Source: JBQTII01 sp052387905 (GTDB taxonomy: Bacteria > Actinomycetota > Actinomycetes > Sporichthyales > Sporichthyaceae). From it: a stretch of 64,000 nt of DNA. Every line of letters starts with the position of its first letter. Within the stretch, counting starts at the first letter, position 1. Shown piece after piece: positions 1-7,826 of the stretch. The position numbers and the translations under genes are program-made. Below the pieces are notes generated by a model. The model saw only the letters and a list, made by a program, of their open reading frames with translations. It had not been told where the DNA came from and ran no database searches. Where the stretch lies: the NCBI GenBank assembly GCA_052387905.1, contig JBQTIR010000004.1, positions 25,271 through 89,270 of the forward strand, read 5' to 3'.

Positions 1-572
1 ATGGCCAGGCCGACCACGTCGAGTGGGCCGCCCTTCATCAACTTGGGGACCATGTCCTGCACGATCGGGGTGTACTTCGGGTTGTTCTCGGTCTGCTTCT
101 TGCCACCGAGTTCCACGGCACGGGCATTGAACGCCTGGGCGTGCTCGTCGTGCTGCTTCATCGTCATGGTGGCGAACGCCGCGATGGTCTTGGTGGCGGT
201 GTCGTCCGTCTTCAGATAGGGCAGGGTCAGCGCGGTCTTGTAGGTGAAGACCGCCAGGTTCTCCAACGAAGCGGCGGTCTGCAGCGCCATGATGTCCGCC
301 TCTTCGGCCGCATAGGCCCGCGAGCCCGAAGCCATGACCAGGCCGGCTGCCGCCAGCCCTCCGGCGCCGATCGCGATGTTGCGCCTGCGGTTCTCCTGGC
401 GCAGCATGTCGCTCTCGCGCTTGGCCTCCTGGTACTCGCGCGTCGCGCGTCGCGCCCGGCCCGCGTCGACGATCTCGTCGAGGGGTTCCTTCATACCGCG
501 CATCGCGTCGACCTGGAGGTCTTGGGATTCCTCCATCAATCGATTGAACTCACCGATATCCAGTTCCGTCAT
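1..572 (-). CDS. Ferritin-like domain protein (partial, 3' end outside window)
   Basis: About 190 residues are visible, starting at an ATG whose complement lies at 570-572 and preceded by a GAGGG-type ribosome site; the gene runs off the left edge. Residues 1-55 are a charged helix. They are followed by RRRNIAIGAGG and a hydrophobic stretch ending near SRAYA (about residues 55-80), which resembles a Tat/Sec signal or membrane anchor set unusually far from the start. The rest (MALQTAASLENLAVFTYK and later TMKQHDEHAQAF) has the spaced Glu/His pattern of a ferritin-like helical bundle, as in actinobacterial Ferritin_2-type exported proteins. Metal binding and export are inferred from family resemblance; the C-terminal helices cannot be judged. 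Confidence 0.75.
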   Translation of the reverse strand, partial: MTELDIGEFNRLMEESQDLQVDAMRGMKEPLDEIVDAGRARRATREYQEAKRESDMLRQENRRRNIAIGAGGLAAAGLVMASGSRAYAAEEADIMALQTAASLENLAVFTYKTALTLPYLKTDDTATKTIAAFATMTMKQHDEHAQAFNARAVELGGKKQTENNPKYTPIVQDMVPKLMKGGPLDVVGLA

Positions 573-740
573 TGCCGTTCCCTCTCGCAGCCGATGCCGC
601 GACGTCCCGGGCGGGGTGCTCACCGCCCGCAGACGGGGTGAGCGTTGTCGCAACACCGACGCCGTACCCGGCGCATTTCGCGGGTAAACCACGGGAGTGA
701 CCCAGGCCACACTTCCCCCCAAACGGGGGCCTGGAAGCTT

Positions 741-1067
741 TCACGACCTCGAGACGGCCCGCTCAAGCTGAGCTTTGTTCATCGTGGAGCGGCCCTTGAT
801 CCCTTTGTGCTTGGCCTCACTGTAGAGCTGGGCCTTGGTTCGCCCCTTTGCGCCGCTGTGCGAGCGCAAACCGCCGCGGCGCGCTGAGGAGATGTCCTCG
901 GTGGAGGTGCGGCTCGACTCTTTCGCCTCGCCGGCCCGGGCGCGCTCCTTGTTGACCGTGCGCGCGGCGATCTCCTCGGCAACGTCCTCGCTCTTGCCCC
1001 GCTGCAGCAGACCGTCCTTGATGTGGTCGTACTGGCGCTCGCGCTTGTCGCTCCATGCCCTGGGCAT
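741..1067 (-). CDS. Small basic protein of the plasmid-stabilization / DUF7218 type
   Basis: 108 residues, highly charged, starting MPRAWSDKRERQYDHIKDGL. The N-terminal half (KRERQYDHIKDGLL...AEEIAARTVNKERAR) is the conserved part of a small actinobacterial family often labelled plasmid stabilization protein. The C-terminal TKAQLYSEAKHKGIKGRS and MNKAQLERAV resemble a Rho-N/SAP-like helix-turn motif that may bind nucleic acid. No partner toxin lies next to it, so the name should not be read as proof of a plasmid function. It is the middle of three minus-strand genes with separate gaps and may be transcribed alone. Confidence 0.7.
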   Translation of the reverse strand: MPRAWSDKRERQYDHIKDGLLQRGKSEDVAEEIAARTVNKERARAGEAKESSRTSTEDISSARRGGLRSHSGAKGRTKAQLYSEAKHKGIKGRSTMNKAQLERAVSRS

Positions 1068-1090
1068 CAGCCACTCCTTGCGGGATTCGG

Positions 1091-1333
1091 TCAGTCCTCG
1101 TCGCTGTTCTGCACGCTGTCCTTGGCGTCGTCGGTGCCTTCCTCGACGGCGTCCCCGGTGTCCTCGGCGCCCTCTTCGATGGCGTCCCCGGTGTCCTCGG
1201 CGCCCTCTTCGATGTTGTTGGTGACCTCGGTCGGGCTGGACTCGTCGTCGTCACCGCACGCACTGAGCCCGAAGGTGGCAGTGAGGGCCAGCACGGACGC
1301 GATGACGAGGGTGCGGGGGGTCTGGCGGAGCAT
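1091..1333 (-). CDS. Small acidic lipoprotein with internal repeats
   Basis: 80 residues. The N-terminus has a type II signal peptide with lipobox LSAC (Cys at residue 26), so the mature protein should be lipid-anchored outside the membrane. The mature part is almost entirely Asp/Glu/Thr/Gly and contains tandem repeats of the form EEGAEDTGDAIEEGAEDTGDAVEE split as about 11-residue units; the DNA shows the same repeat (cctcttcgatggcgtccccg twice near 1140-1215). No enzymatic domain is visible. It may be a cell-envelope or cation-interacting protein, but function is unknown. The repeats could make its length variable between strains. Confidence 0.75.
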   Translation of the reverse strand: MLRQTPRTLVIASVLALTATFGLSACGDDDESSPTEVTNNIEEGAEDTGDAIEEGAEDTGDAVEEGTDDAKDSVQNSDED

Positions 1334-1512
1334 CAGATGTCCTTCGATAAAGGGAGAGATAGGCCCAGCCAGTCTTCCCCGATTCCCGCCGCCGAAACTG
1401 TGGTGGGCGTGACGCCTGTCCCTGGGCTGTGAATGCGCGGGACCTGGAATGAGTGCGCGGTAGGCACCGTTATGTCCGCTACCACATCAACGCCCTACTC
1501 GAAGGACACACC

Positions 1513-2424
1513 GTGCCTCACACCACCGCACACCGTCGTTCTCCTTCCGCCTCCCGGGTGACCCGCGGCCCGATCGCCGCGACGCTGGGCGCGGCCACCG
1601 CAGGCCTGCTCTCGCTCGCCGCATTCGCCCCGATGGCCTCGGCTGCGGCGCCGGAGACCCTGCTGGACTCGAGCCGCCAGTGGGGACCGGCCGCAACGTC
1701 GACCATCCACCCGGGCGTGGTCACCGTCACCGAGGGCGCCGGGTCGTGCACAGGCAACTTCGTGTTCACCGATGCCAAGAAGAACGTCTACCTCGGTCAG
1801 GCCGCGCACTGTTCCGGCACCGGCGAGGCGACCGAGACCAACGGTTGTGAGTCGGCGTCACTGCCGCTGGGCACCCCGGTCGCGCTCGGCGTCTCCGGAG
1901 TCACCGGCACCGTCGCCTACAGCTCCTGGCTCACCATGCAGGATCGCGGCGAGACCGACGTCGACGCGTGCACCCACAATGACTTCGCGCTGATCAAGAT
2001 CCCAGCCGACGCCATCGCCAAGGTCAACCCGTCGATCCCGGTGTTCGGGGGTCCGATGGGGATCAACACCACCGGTACCCAGGTCGGCGACTCGGTGACC
2101 AGCTATGGCAACTCGCCGCTGCGCCAGGGCCTCGCAGCTTTCTCTCCGAAGCAGGGCACGAGCATCGGTGACGTCGGCAACGGCTGGGCTCACCAGGTCT
2201 ACACCTTGACTCCCGGTATCCCCGGCGACTCGGGCTCGGCGTTCCTGGACTCCGAGGGCCGGGCCCTGGGCACCTTGTCCACGCTGGTCTTCGCGCCCCA
2301 GCCGCTGAGCAACCAGGTCAGCGACATCTCCCGTCAGCTCGCCTACGCGCGCGACCACGGCATCAAGGGCCTGCGTCTGGTCGAGGGCACCGAGCCCTTC
2401 GCCGCCTCCCCGCTCGGCCTGTAG
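1513..2424 (+). CDS. Secreted trypsin-like serine protease (S1 family)
   Basis: 303 residues from a GTG at 1513, chosen because AAGGA precedes it and because it gives a clean signal peptide (basic start, hydrophobic core about residues 20-40, ASAAAP cleavage region). An upstream in-frame GTG at 1453 would only add a non-signal leader. The catalytic triad is visible: His99 in AAHC, Asp157 in HNDFALIKI, Ser240 in PGDSGSAF. Cysteines near the His and Asp motifs suggest disulfides. The protein ends without a wall anchor, so it is probably released. A strong hairpin follows the stop, so it looks monocistronic. Confidence 0.85.
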   Translation: MPHTTAHRRSPSASRVTRGPIAATLGAATAGLLSLAAFAPMASAAAPETLLDSSRQWGPAATSTIHPGVVTVTEGAGSCTGNFVFTDAKKNVYLGQAAHCSGTGEATETNGCESASLPLGTPVALGVSGVTGTVAYSSWLTMQDRGETDVDACTHNDFALIKIPADAIAKVNPSIPVFGGPMGINTTGTQVGDSVTSYGNSPLRQGLAAFSPKQGTSIGDVGNGWAHQVYTLTPGIPGDSGSAFLDSEGRALGTLSTLVFAPQPLSNQVSDISRQLAYARDHGIKGLRLVEGTEPFAASPLGL

Positions 2425-2464
2425 CCCAGGGGCGGGACACCCCCCCGGTCCCGACCCCTTCACA

Positions 2465-2498
2465 CACTGTGCCGGACCCCTCGTGGTCCGGCACAGTG
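2465..2498 (+). terminator. Perfect 14-bp hairpin after the protease gene
   Basis: Arms CACTGTGCCGGACC (2465-2478) and GGTCCGGCACAGTG (2485-2498) pair perfectly around a 6-base loop, 40 bases after the protease stop. No T-run follows, which is common for actinobacterial terminators. It lies upstream of the small gene at 2577, so it should isolate the two transcripts. Confidence 0.75.
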
Positions 2499-2576
2499 CT
2501 GTCAGCAGGGGGATCGATGGCGCGCAATGGGGTAGGCGCAGTGGGTCCGAGTTCCCGACTCACCCCAGGAGGACAC

Positions 2577-2774
2577 ATGCTCAAGAAGGCCATGGTGATC
2601 GGACTCGCCGCCTTCGCCGCCAAGCGACTGCGGGGCCGCGGACGTGCTGCGGCGCTGGACCAGCCGGCACAACCCGACGTGAGCCCGGAGCCGGGGCCGT
2701 TGGAGTCCTGGGCCGATGAGGGCGGCGCGCTCATTAACGGTTCACCCGCGCAGGAGCGTGCCCCGTCCCCCTAA
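2577..2774 (+). CDS. Small hypothetical protein with hydrophobic N-terminus
   Basis: 65 residues starting at ATG 2577, selected because AGGAGGA sits seven bases upstream; an earlier in-frame ATG at 2469 lies inside the terminator hairpin and has no ribosome site. Residues 4-14 (KAMVIGLAAFAAKRLRGRGR) form a short hydrophobic stretch followed by Arg residues, then a Pro/Glu-rich tail. It may be a membrane-associated peptide. I do not recognise the family; the strong ribosome site is the main support that it is a real gene. Confidence 0.5.
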   Translation: MLKKAMVIGLAAFAAKRLRGRGRAAALDQPAQPDVSPEPGPLESWADEGGALINGSPAQERAPSP

Positions 2775-2960
2775 CGATCGGCCACGAACCGCCGAACCCA
2801 CCCCGGTGCCCCGGCCGGGCACCGTCATGTCTAGGGGGCACTGGGCCGCGGCCCTGGTGCAACCGGTGCTGACCTGCTGAGATGGCCGCCCAAGGTCCGC
2901 CCCACCCCGACGGATAACCCGCTGGTCGGTCGGGTTGGAGCCGTTCCCCGAGGAGCCCCC

Positions 2961-4460
2961 ATGAACCTCGCCCAGAACCTCGTCGACACCGCGAGCACGG
3001 GCGGTGAGCGGGTCGCACTGCGCTTCGGTGACGACACGCTGACCTACGCGCAGCTGCTGGAGCGGGCCAAGGCGTGCGCGGGCATGATCCGCGGGCTCGG
3101 GATCGCCCCGGGCGAGCGGATCGGCTTGATTGCTCCGAATGTGCCCGCGTTCCCGATCGTCTACTACGGGGCGCTGCTGGCCGGCTGCGGTGTCGTGCCC
3201 ATGAACCCGTTGCTCACCGAGCGCGAGGTCACTTATTACCTGCGTGACTCCGGTGCGGCCGCGGTGATCGCTGTCGACTCGGTGGTCACGGCCGCCACCC
3301 CCGCGGCCGCCGGAGTGGGGATCCCACTCGTGGTCGTGGCCGGGACGGGACCGAGCCCCGAGCAGGCTCCGGCCAACGGGGCTCTGGAGTCCGCCGAGCC
3401 GCGATCCGGCAGCGACCTCGCGGTGATCCTGTACACCTCGGGGACCACCGGCCAGCCCAAGGGCGCGGTGCTCACCCATCACAACCTCGACTCCAACGCC
3501 CGCACCACCCGGGACACCCTGCTCGCCTCGGAGTCCGAGGACGTCGTCATGGGGTGCCTGCCCCTGTTCCACGTGTTCGGTCTGACGTGCGGGATGAACG
3601 CCGCCGTGATCGCCGGGTCCTCGCTCGTGCTGATCCCGCGTTTCGATCCCGAGGCCGTGCTGGCACTGATCGCGGAGCACCAGGTCACGATCTTCGAGGG
3701 CGTGCCGACGATGTACGCCGCGATGCTGGGGGTCCCTACCGAGTACGACACGTCCAGTCTGCGGACCTGCGTGTCCGGCGGGGCGGCGATCCCCGTGGAG
3801 GTCATGAAGAGCTTCGAGGCCCGTTACGGCTGCCAGATCCTGGAGGGCTACGGGCTCTCGGAGACCTCACCGGTGGCGTGTTTCAACCCCCGGGTCGGCC
3901 AGCGCAAGCCCGGCTCGATCGGAGTGGCCGTGCGCGGCATGGAACTGCGCCTGGTCGACAACGACGGCAACGACACCCCGGTCGGTGAGATCGGTGAGAT
4001 CGCGATCCGCGGCGAAGGCGTGATGGCCGGTTACCACAACCGTCCGGAGGCGACCGCGGAGGCAATTCCCGACGGCTGGTTCCGCAGCGGGGACCTCGCC
4101 AAACAGGACGACGACGGCTACTTCTACATCGTCGACCGCAAGAAGCAGCTGATCATCCGCGGCGGTTACAACGTTTACCCGCGCGAGGTCGAAGAGGTCC
4201 TCTACGCCTTCCCCGGCATCGCCGAGGCAGCCGTGATCGGGCTCAAGCACACGATGCTCGGCGAGGAGGTCGGCGCCGCCGTGGTCATGAAGGCAGGGGA
4301 GAGCTTCGATCCCGCCGCCATCAAGGCGTTCTGCAAGGAGGGCCTCGCGGCCTACAAGTACCCGCGCCACATCTGGGCGGTCGACGTGTTGCCCAAGGGC
4401 CCGACCGGCAAGATCCTGCACCGTGAGGTTGTCGCCCCGGCGGAGGTGGTCGTCGAATGA
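2961..4460 (+). CDS. Long-chain/medium-chain acyl-CoA synthetase (AMP-forming)
   Basis: 499 residues, ATG at 2961 with CGAGGAG upstream. This is an ANL-superfamily adenylating enzyme that activates a carboxylic acid to acyl-AMP and then acyl-CoA. Visible motifs in order: phosphate loop YTSGTTGQPKG (about residue 158), GYGLSETSP (A5), GEIAIRG and GWFRSGDLA (A7), YFYIVDRKKQLIIRGGYN (A8 hinge) and the C-terminal PTGKILHRE with the catalytic Lys. Its stop overlaps the start of the PHA-synthase-like gene by 4 bases, so the two are translationally coupled. This suggests it supplies acyl-CoA for polyester synthesis or recovers acids released by the downstream hydrolase. Substrate length cannot be read from sequence. 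Confidence 0.88.
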   Translation: MNLAQNLVDTASTGGERVALRFGDDTLTYAQLLERAKACAGMIRGLGIAPGERIGLIAPNVPAFPIVYYGALLAGCGVVPMNPLLTEREVTYYLRDSGAAAVIAVDSVVTAATPAAAGVGIPLVVVAGTGPSPEQAPANGALESAEPRSGSDLAVILYTSGTTGQPKGAVLTHHNLDSNARTTRDTLLASESEDVVMGCLPLFHVFGLTCGMNAAVIAGSSLVLIPRFDPEAVLALIAEHQVTIFEGVPTMYAAMLGVPTEYDTSSLRTCVSGGAAIPVEVMKSFEARYGCQILEGYGLSETSPVACFNPRVGQRKPGSIGVAVRGMELRLVDNDGNDTPVGEIGEIAIRGEGVMAGYHNRPEATAEAIPDGWFRSGDLAKQDDDGYFYIVDRKKQLIIRGGYNVYPREVEEVLYAFPGIAEAAVIGLKHTMLGEEVGAAVVMKAGESFDPAAIKAFCKEGLAAYKYPRHIWAVDVLPKGPTGKILHREVVAPAEVVVE

Positions 4461-6115
4461 CGGCACTACGCGAGGAAGCGGTCGTCGACGCCGCCGTGGG
4501 CGGCGAGGACGCCGGCTCGGTCGACATCCGTTCGATGCTGGCCGCGCTGGGGAAGGTGGCGGTGCATTCGGGCGCGTTGGTCGCCACCACCCGCGAGCTG
4601 GGTGTCGAACTGCTGAAGGTGGCCGCGGGACGCTCCGACGTCGAGCCGGCCCGCGGGGATTCCCGCTTCGCCGATCCGACCTGGAGCGAGCACCCGGGCT
4701 ATCGGCGGCTCAAGCAGGGATACCTGGCGTGTTCACGGGCCGTCGACGGCCTGGTCGATGAGGCCGACGTCGAGTGGCGGACCAAGGAACGGGCCCGTTT
4801 CGCCGCCGGCATTCTTACCTCGGCGGTAGCGCCGACCAACACCCTGGTCGGTAATCCGGCGGCCCTGAAGCGGGTCCTGGAGACCGGGGGCGGTTCGCTG
4901 GTTGCCGGCGCCCGCGCCTACGTGGACGACCTGCTGCACAACGGTGCGATGCCCCGTCAGGTCGATGCGTCCAGCTTCATCGTCGGCGAGAACGTGGCGG
5001 TCACCCCCGGCGCCGTGGTGCACCGCAGCGAGGTCATGGAGATCCTGCAGTACACGCCCGCGACCGTGACGGTGCGCACCAGGCCGCTGGTGATCATCCC
5101 GCCGCAGATCAACAAGTACTACTTCCTCGACCTGGCGCCCGGTCGCAGCCTGGTCGAGTACGCGGTGGCTCAAGGCCTGCAGGTATTCATGATCTCCTGG
5201 CGGAACCCGTCCAAGGAGCATGCGGACTGGGATCTCGACACGTACTGTGCCGCCGTCCTGGAGGCGATCGACGTCGCCTGTGAGGTCAGCGGCAGCGAGG
5301 ATGTGCTCACCCTGGGGCTGTGTGCCGGTGGCATTACCACCGCGACGGCCCTGTCCTACCTCGCGTCGGTGGGACAGGAGAAGGTGGCCGCCGCTTCGTT
5401 CGGGGTGACCCTCATCGACTGGGGCGTCCCCGCGCCTATTGGTGCTTTCCAGTCCGGGGGGCTGCTCAAGGTCGCGCGCGGAAAGTCCAAGCGGGCCGGC
5501 GTGCTCGATGCCCGGTCGCTGGGCGCCGTCTTCACCTGGATGCGGCCCAACGACCTGGTGTGGAACTACTGGGTGAACAACTATCTGATGGGCCGTAAGC
5601 CACCGGTGTTCGACATCTTGGCCTGGAATGACGACAAGACCAACCTGCCCAGCGGATTGCACACCACGTTCCTCGACATATTCCAGGAGAACCTACTGGT
5701 GCGACCGGGTGCGCTGCGTGTCCTCGACACCCCGGTCGATCTGTCGGGGATCAAGATCGACACCTATGTGACCGGTGGTCTCTCCGACCACCTGACGCCC
5801 TGGCAGGGCTGCTACCAGGCCACCCAGCTCTTCGGGGGAGAGTCCACTTTCGTGCTCTCGCCCACGGGTCACATCCAGACCCCGGTGTCACCGCCGTCGC
5901 CGAAGGCCTATCACTTCACCGGTCCGAGGCCGGGTCCCGATCCGGAGGTGTGGCGCGCGCAGGCGGTGCGCCAGGAGGGCACCTGGTGGGCGCATTGGAC
6001 GGCGTGGATGCTCGAGCGGGCGGGCGAGGAACGGCCAGCACCGGCCGTTGCCGGTAGTGATCTGCATCCCACCTTGGGCCCCGCACCCGGCGTTTATGTG
6101 TTCCAGCGACCGTGA
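4457..6115 (+). CDS. Polyhydroxyalkanoate synthase-like alpha/beta hydrolase
   Basis: 552 residues. PhaC polymerises hydroxyacyl-CoA into polyester using a Cys-Asp-His triad. Here the lipase-like box is GLCAGG with Cys289, followed by Asp444 in GLSDHLTPW and His472 in SPTGHIQTP. The core signatures RPLVIIPPQINKYYFLDL and VFMISWRNPSKEHADWDLD are typical of PhaC proteins of the class I/II type. The first about 130 residues are less conserved. It overlaps the acyl-CoA ligase upstream and is followed after 27 bases by a depolymerase-like hydrolase, giving a compact polymer synthesis and turnover set. No phasin or PhaA/PhaB is adjacent. Polymer type is not predictable here. Confidence 0.85.
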   Translation: MTALREEAVVDAAVGGEDAGSVDIRSMLAALGKVAVHSGALVATTRELGVELLKVAAGRSDVEPARGDSRFADPTWSEHPGYRRLKQGYLACSRAVDGLVDEADVEWRTKERARFAAGILTSAVAPTNTLVGNPAALKRVLETGGGSLVAGARAYVDDLLHNGAMPRQVDASSFIVGENVAVTPGAVVHRSEVMEILQYTPATVTVRTRPLVIIPPQINKYYFLDLAPGRSLVEYAVAQGLQVFMISWRNPSKEHADWDLDTYCAAVLEAIDVACEVSGSEDVLTLGLCAGGITTATALSYLASVGQEKVAAASFGVTLIDWGVPAPIGAFQSGGLLKVARGKSKRAGVLDARSLGAVFTWMRPNDLVWNYWVNNYLMGRKPPVFDILAWNDDKTNLPSGLHTTFLDIFQENLLVRPGALRVLDTPVDLSGIKIDTYVTGGLSDHLTPWQGCYQATQLFGGESTFVLSPTGHIQTPVSPPSPKAYHFTGPRPGPDPEVWRAQAVRQEGTWWAHWTAWMLERAGEERPAPAVAGSDLHPTLGPAPGVYVFQRP

Positions 6116-6142
6116 CCGCTCTCACCGGGCGATAATCACCCG

Positions 6143-6946
6143 GTGAGAACCCCCGAAACCCGTGTGGTCGACGTCGGCCGCGCTCTGCAGGTCAGTCACT
6201 GGCCCGGTGCCCCCGGACAGGTGCCGTTGCTGCTGTGCAGCGGGATCGGCGCCTCGTCCGCCCTCTTCAACCCGCTGGTGGCGGCGCTGGATCCGCGGCG
6301 CCCGCTGATCACGTTCAACCCGCCCGGGTTGGGGGCCTCGCCCGAGGCACGCGCGCCGTACTCGATGGCCACACTGGCACGCTCGGTGCGCCGGGCGGTC
6401 GTACACCTGGGGTATGAGCAGGCCGACGTCCTGGGGATCTCCTGGGGTGGAGTCCTCGCCCAGCAGTACGCGTTCCAGAACCCGCGGCGCTGCCGACGCG
6501 TGGTGCTGGTCGCCACCCACACCGGCTGGCTCTGCGTCCCCCCGTCGATGCGCACGATCGGCCGGATGATGACCCCGGCGCGACACCGCGACAAGGCCTA
6601 CGCCCGCTCGATCGCAGGAGACCTCTACGGGGGCAGCGCCCGGTTCGACCCGGTCTCCGCGGTGTCGACCTTGCACGATGAGCGGGACGTACCGACCACC
6701 CGCAGCTACCTCTACCAGCTCGGGGCGATCTCGGGCTGGACCTCGCTGCACGCCCTGCCGTTGATCCGCCAGCCTGCCCTGGTGCTGGCGGGGGACGACG
6801 ACCCGATCATCCGCGCGTCGAACCCCCGGATGATGGCGTCCCTGCTGCCGAACGGCCGCCTGCATCTCTACGACGGTGGGCACCTCGAGTTGCTCTCCCG
6901 CGCACCCGAGTTCGCCCCCGTCATCGACGCGTTCCTGGACGAGTAG
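6143..6946 (+). CDS. Alpha/beta hydrolase, PHA depolymerase-like (PhaZ type)
   Basis: 267 residues from GTG 6143. An alpha/beta hydrolase fold with nucleophile Ser100 in GISWGG, an acid in LAGDDDPII and His in YDGGHLELL. The GISWGGVLAQQ signature and overall length match intracellular medium-chain PHA depolymerases, and position directly after the PhaC-like gene supports that role. General esterase activity is the alternative. No signal peptide is visible, so it should act in the cytosol on stored granules. Confidence 0.75.
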   Translation: MRTPETRVVDVGRALQVSHWPGAPGQVPLLLCSGIGASSALFNPLVAALDPRRPLITFNPPGLGASPEARAPYSMATLARSVRRAVVHLGYEQADVLGISWGGVLAQQYAFQNPRRCRRVVLVATHTGWLCVPPSMRTIGRMMTPARHRDKAYARSIAGDLYGGSARFDPVSAVSTLHDERDVPTTRSYLYQLGAISGWTSLHALPLIRQPALVLAGDDDPIIRASNPRMMASLLPNGRLHLYDGGHLELLSRAPEFAPVIDAFLDE

Positions 6947-7109
6947 CCCATTCGCAGGGCGAGTTCGGACTCGGTGCGCGGGTCTTTGACGCGAGGCTGT
7001 CCGGCAACGGCCGCCGCCTCGCGTTCATCACTCCGAGAACCAGCCCGAAGTCGGTGACACCGACGGTGCGCCAGACCTCTACGTAGCCAGCGCATTGCCT
7101 GACGCTGAG

Positions 7110-7514
7110 TCAGCCACCGGCCTCGTCCAAGGCGATCCCGACCACCTCGGCGACCCGGTGCAGGTCGAAGTCCTGGGCGAGCAAACTGGCGCCGTGGCGC
7201 AGAGCTACTGCCGCGATCATGCAGTCGATCAGCCCGCGGGGGGTGACGCCGACGACGCGGCAGCGTCGGCAGATGCGGGTTGCGCCGTCGAAGTCGATGC
7301 CGGCGTCAAAGGGCAACAGCGTGAATCGTGCGAGCAGTCGCCGGAGGTCGTCCTCTCGGCCTTGCGTGCGTGCGCCGGAGGTGACCTCCATGATCACGGG
7401 TTGGGTCACTGCGAGATCGGCGCCGGTGGCCACCAGATCGGCCAGCCGCCGATCGACGGCGCTTCCGGTGGCTCGGTCGTACTCGACCCACGCCGAGGTG
7501 TCGGCGAGGATCAC
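7110..7514 (-). CDS. vapC: PIN-domain toxin (VapC type)
   Basis: 134 residues from GTG at 7512-7514, overlapping the antitoxin stop by 4 bases; longer in-frame starts would run through the antitoxin gene and are rejected. PIN domain: ILADTSAWVEYDRATG carries the first catalytic Asp, VIMEVTSGA the conserved Glu, and RGLIDCMIAAVALRHGASLLAQDFD the later Asp cluster. VapC toxins are Mg-dependent RNases that cut tRNA or rRNA. The target is unknown. The region 6947-7109 downstream holds nothing I recognise. Confidence 0.88.
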   Translation of the reverse strand: MILADTSAWVEYDRATGSAVDRRLADLVATGADLAVTQPVIMEVTSGARTQGREDDLRRLLARFTLLPFDAGIDFDGATRICRRCRVVGVTPRGLIDCMIAAVALRHGASLLAQDFDLHRVAEVVGIALDEAGG

Positions 7515-7723
7515 TCCGCGCAGCCGGGCGGGGTGTCCTCCGGGATCTCCCCGATGGCGTGGGCGCCGTGCATCGCCAGGGCCTCGTCGTGCGTCATCGG
7601 TTGGCCCGCCACGTGCCGCAGGGCGAGGTCGACCGCCTCGGTCTTCGTTCGCAGCTGGTATCGCGTCATGATCGCGTCGACGTAGTCGTTCTCGATCTCG
7701 ATGTTGGTCCTGGTCTTCGCCAT
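7511..7723 (-). CDS. vapB: VapB-family antitoxin
   Basis: 70 residues from ATG 7721-7723 (MAKTRTNIEIENDYVDAIM). The N-terminal RTNIEIEND and the following TKTEAVDLALRHV match the ribbon-helix-helix VapB family (DUF2191-like). It should neutralise the adjacent PIN toxin and repress its own promoter. An upstream in-frame ATG would add MDVYDWC, which is not typical of the family. The tail PEDTPPGCAE overlaps the toxin start. Confidence 0.85.
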   Translation of the reverse strand: MAKTRTNIEIENDYVDAIMTRYQLRTKTEAVDLALRHVAGQPMTHDEALAMHGAHAIGEIPEDTPPGCAE

Positions 7724-7774
7724 ACACCAATCGTACACGTCCATCAGGGGTGGCCGCGGACGGTGGTGCCTTAA

Positions 7775-7816
7775 CGTCAGTGGGAGCGGGCGCTATAGCG
7801 ACCGCTCCCACTGACG
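7775..7816. repeat. 42-bp palindromic element, copy 1
   Basis: A 42-bp palindrome with a single mismatched pair, opening CGTCAGTGGGAGCGG and closing CCGCTCCCACTGACG around the core CGCTATAGCG. It lies 10 bases beyond the fadE stop and upstream of vapB. It has the same length, CGTC/GACG ends and CTATAG core as the elements at 21947, 22031 and 28251, but its outer stem has a different sequence with matching changes in both arms. As RNA it would form a long hairpin and could end fadE transcription. Confidence 0.85.
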
Positions 7817-7826
7817 CAACGGTGAA

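Noticed and set aside
1055..1432. Plus-strand Val/Gly-rich repeats (GALFDGVPGVLGALFDGVPG)
   Set aside because: They are the complement of the acidic repeats in the minus-strand lipoprotein, which has a proper signal peptide and lipobox.
6947..7109. Possible gene remnant between the hydrolase and vapC
   Set aside because: Short frames exist on the minus strand, but no sequence feature links them to a family and no start signal is present.
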